DNA of 64,000 nucleotides from Balanoglossus misakiensis. Its lineage: Eukaryota; Hemichordata. The notes below the pieces were generated by a model. The model did not search any database and was not told the origin of the DNA. It worked only from the letters and a program-made list of their open reading frames with translations. The stretch is from NCBI GenBank assembly GCA_040954595.2, contig CM082581.2:6324001-6388000 (forward strand), in the 5' to 3' direction. Below, piece after piece: positions 60,706 to 64,000 of this stretch. Both the position numbers and the translations under genes were made by a program. The number at the start of each line of letters is the position of its first letter. Position 1 is the first letter of the stretch.

Positions 60706-63700
60706 CTACATTGCCGTAGCTTGTTTGATCATATCCGCGGCCTTTTCCGCGATCATGATGGTGGGGGCGTTGGTGTTGCCAGATGTGATGTGTGGCATGA
60801 CGGAGGCATCCACGACGCGCACGTTGTCCAACCCTCTGACTCTGCAATGATACAGTTCGATCACAAGATGTGTTAAATTGCATTGGTGTCAATCTTCACG
60901 CAAACGCAAACATTGAATATTATACAGTCATATGTCATTCGATTTCCAACAGTGGTCGAAGCGCGAGAAAGATTGAAAACAATTCAGTGGAAATCTGCTC
61001 GCACAACTGCACGTAAATAATCATGAAGATACATAAGACGTGTAAAGAAAGCCCACTTTGCTAGGTCACTATACATGCACTTATAGGGAGAGAAAGGAAA
61101 GTAATTCACCTTAGGCATGGATCAACCACTGCTGTTACGTCATCCTTCGCTCCCATTTTACATGTTCCTGACGGATGGCAGATTGTATGGGTCATATGAC
61201 GGATTACATGATCCCAATATTCGTCGGAATCCACTTCATGAGGGCAGTTGTTGAACTTGTAGATGGTTTGAGTTATCCTGTGGGGATGATAAAGCAAGTC
61301 AGTGATGGCTGACAGCATACTGATTACATATACCTATCGGAATATTGTTTTCAGACGGTCCCAAGTATCGACCGGAAGATTTTGTACACTGCACTGTGTG
61401 CTGGTTGTCACTGTTTCCCTTTCACTCTCACTTTCATTCCAATAGTACACGAATGAACAGGAACACCTACCCAAATTCCTTGAAAGCATCGGTATCTATC
61501 AACTTCTGAATAACGCGGATACCCTGGATAATGAATGAATCGTGTTTGAGGTACATTGTATACGTACGCGCCTCAAAAATCAAAGCCGCAAAAAATGATC
61601 ATGCTTTGCTCAAGGCGACGTCATAGTTATCTGTCTTACAATACAAAATATCTAAACGATTCCTCGCATATACAGTTGAATATAGCACAAAAACGATAGA
61701 TTTGGAGGACTATCGCGATACTACACTTACAGGTATACCCACCTACCACCCATTCTATCAATACACAATATATCTCAAGAGATGACGATACTTTAATACC
61801 TTGATGATGCCGTTAACGTCATCCTGGTCACTCAGAAAGCACGGATCTATCACCGGGTGATCGAGTGGATCTCGGCTCCTCAGTTTTAACCAACCAACAC
61901 TTTTCGGGTGAAGCAGAATGGGTAACAAACAAAACCCTTCTTTAACCTGCATCTTGGACTTGTCGTCGAATCTGATTGTGAAGAGACAATGATTTACTTA
62001 CTCAAAATGCTGAAGATATGCACTGGTATCCGTATTTGGTATAATGTTCCTATGGTGAAATATCTGAACAGTTCTTTTAAAAAAATGCAAGCATGGTGGC
62101 ATAGTGTTTTCTTTATATCATTTAAAAATATACATCTTTGGAAACTTTGTGAAAATTTCAAGAAAATGACAATATTACAACTCTATTTATCAGAATTCTA
62201 CATGTAAGGCTAAATGATATGTAATTGTAAATAATACTCACTCGTCCTCAACGTTCGCTATTTTCTTTTCACAATTTAGGTGATGATAATAAGTTGGCGT
62301 GTATGTCAGTTGCACGTCCGGCCATCGAAGGTTTTCCTGGTGCCATGTTTGCAAACAAACACAAAAATAACGAAATTCTGTCAACATGATAATGTTTGCA
62401 GTTTGGATGTATCGTATCGTTTTTTTACTTCGCGAGCCCTGCGATAAAATTCATGAGCGCTTCTTCTAGTAGCTGCAGTGTGTCCGCATACAAAACGAAT
62501 TCAGTCTGACGCTTGACATCATTTTTAAGTTACGAAGGTGTATATACATGTACATGTATAAAATACCAACTATCTGACGTGTAACTTGTGCTGTGCTATT
62601 TTTTCAGTCATGTGTACAAACTACATGTTCTTGTTCTTCTACGGGTACTTATAGCTTTCAACAACAATAACAATAACATCAAACATGAACACACGTGGTA
62701 AGTTGAGTAGATTCAAACTAAGCATTGAGCTGGCCCCGTGACGATGAACAAGAAACCAAGGTTGATGTACAGCCGGGGGGGGGGGATATACGCCACAGTT
62801 ACAGATGATTGACATTTAATATGAGCACGTCTGAATGTCTTTTTAAGCAACCCACCTCTGTCTTAATAAATCCGACAACATCTGTACCGTTGGTGGTTAC
62901 GCAGTTCTGAAATGATAATAGAGTGACAATTGAAAATAAACAAAGACAATGTGATGATCATTGATCGAGCATTTATCGGGCATTTGACGTACTCGTGCCT
63001 CGGTGAAACCAAAGATTACAGGAACATCTTTTGTATATAGTATTATATTATACTATACCATTTCAATACCAGTGAATTTTGTGACGTCATCACAATATAT
63101 TATTACTGATAATATATCGTACTACTGTCACGTAGACGCGCCCAGAAACAAGCATAATGTATACAGTTCTGAATGAATTAATTATAATAGTCTGTAAATA
63201 ACCAATGTATTTAGAAAGTAAAAAATCTGAAAATATAACCAATTGGCAGAAAAGAACTAAAATATCATGTTATGTAACCATGCCGTGTCCGAGGTATAAG
63301 TGGCAGCATTACTGGTGAACATGATATTTACCTTCGGAAGACCACCTGCAATAGCACTGCTGCATCTAATAACTGCCCCAACGTGATCCTGTAAATTCTG
63401 TCCGACTGGAAGATTACACAAGACCGGTATTCCTACATCTGCGAGGTGTTCTCGGGGTCCCACGCCTGACAACATCAGGAGCTGAAAGTGGTTTGATTTT
63501 GGAGAGACCATTAGAGCTTCTTTTGCTGTCGCTTTAACACAACACAACACAACACAACACAACACAACACAACACAACACAACACAACACAACACAACAC
63601 AACACAACACAACACAACACAACACAACACAACACAACACACCACACCACACCACAACACAACACAACACAACACAACACAACACAACACAACACAACAC

Positions 63701-64000
63701 AACACAACACAACACACCACACCACACCACACCACACCACACCACAACACAACACAACACAACACAACACAACACAACACAACACAACACAACACAACAC
63801 AACACAACACAACACAACACAACACAACACAACACAACACAACACAACACAACACAACACAACACAACACAACACAACACAACACAACACACCTCTCCAA
63901 TTGTGTTACCTAGCTTGTATATGGGAAATATACCTTGGGTGATGCTAGGGATCCAGCGGACAAAATGACTTCTTTGCGCACGTGGACTGTATCACTCCGC
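60706..64000 (-). CDS. GMC10: diverged GMC oxidoreductase, 3' part, cut by window edge
   Basis: Exons in gene order: 64000-63934 (exon 7, partial), 63481-63332 (exons 8 and 9 joined), 62906-62856, 62336-62242, 61971-61800, 61523-61471, 61277-61110, 60841-60706; all GT/AG and in phase. It reads [32 protein letters not shown], then [22 protein letters not shown] and [19 protein letters not shown], ending QATAM. The catalytic His and Asn are kept, but the Trp before the His is Cys. Exon 8 runs straight into exon 9 without the intron that all nine tandem copies have, and exon 12 is six or seven codons shorter near its start ([13 protein letters not shown]). It is the oldest branch in the window. 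The N-terminal flavin-binding half lies beyond 64000. Confidence 0.85.
63536..63892. repeat. (AACAC)n microsatellite in GMC10 intron 7
   Basis: About 70 pentanucleotide units with two islands of ACACC units (about 63639-63655 and 63715-63745). It begins about 50 nt upstream of the exon 8 acceptor of GMC10 (- strand). The unit is the same as that ending the GMC1 intron 10 repeat. Confidence 0.97.

Noticed and set aside
63257-63900. Open frames of up to 211 codons rich in CVVLC on the - strand
   Set aside because: They are translations of the AACAC pentanucleotide repeat; only the segment read through from 63481-63332 is a real GMC10 exon.

Overview
This window is animal nuclear DNA. Its genes are split into many short exons with GT/AG splice sites, introns are rich in long microsatellites, and DNA-transposon insertions are visible. 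The style (AT-rich, many TACATGTA palindromes, large tandem families) suggests a marine invertebrate. A BRICHOS precursor ending in a four-cysteine peptide, a gene type best known from polychaete worms, makes an annelid or other lophotrochozoan my best guess; a lancelet is not excluded.

Almost all the coding sequence belongs to one family: FAD-dependent GMC (glucose-methanol-choline) oxidoreductases of the choline-dehydrogenase-like type. Nine copies (named GMC1 to GMC9 here) lie head to tail on the + strand: 489-5717, 7256-12112, 16367-20914, 21272-26349, 28591-34175, 35106-40389, 40970-46421, 48737-54176 and 55009-59747. Eight share the same 15 coding exons with the same phases (about 207, 66, 146, 101, 50, 126, 117, 93, 54, 48, 95, 190, 53, 168 and 130 nt) and encode 542-548 residues. 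GMC3 has lost exons 4-5 and half of exon 6 but still splices in frame on paper. A tenth, more diverged copy (GMC10) lies on the - strand at the right edge, converging on GMC9; its 5' part is outside the window.

Between GMC2 and GMC3 sits an unrelated five-exon gene (13568-15472). It encodes a secreted 172-residue BRICHOS protein whose last exon carries a Lys-Arg site followed by a 16-residue peptide with C-x3-C-x4-C-x3-C spacing, a candidate beta-hairpin antimicrobial peptide. This is the most interesting item in the window.

The array shows active turnover. GMC6/GMC7 are a recent duplication of a unit of about 5.9 kb. GMC3/GMC4 share a block of nearly identical introns. Exon-sized patches look like gene conversion. 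Stubs of dead copies (exon 1 starts at 6568 and 16064, exon 15 remnants at 40473, 46505 and 54738) remain between genes. A 1.83-kb element with 17-bp terminal inverted repeats has inserted between GMC7 and GMC8, with its empty site preserved between GMC6 and GMC7; a MITE of about 305 bp lies in GMC8 intron 12.

No tRNA, rRNA, CRISPR or prokaryotic feature was seen. All gene models were built by hand from homology between copies and splice sites; no database search was run.
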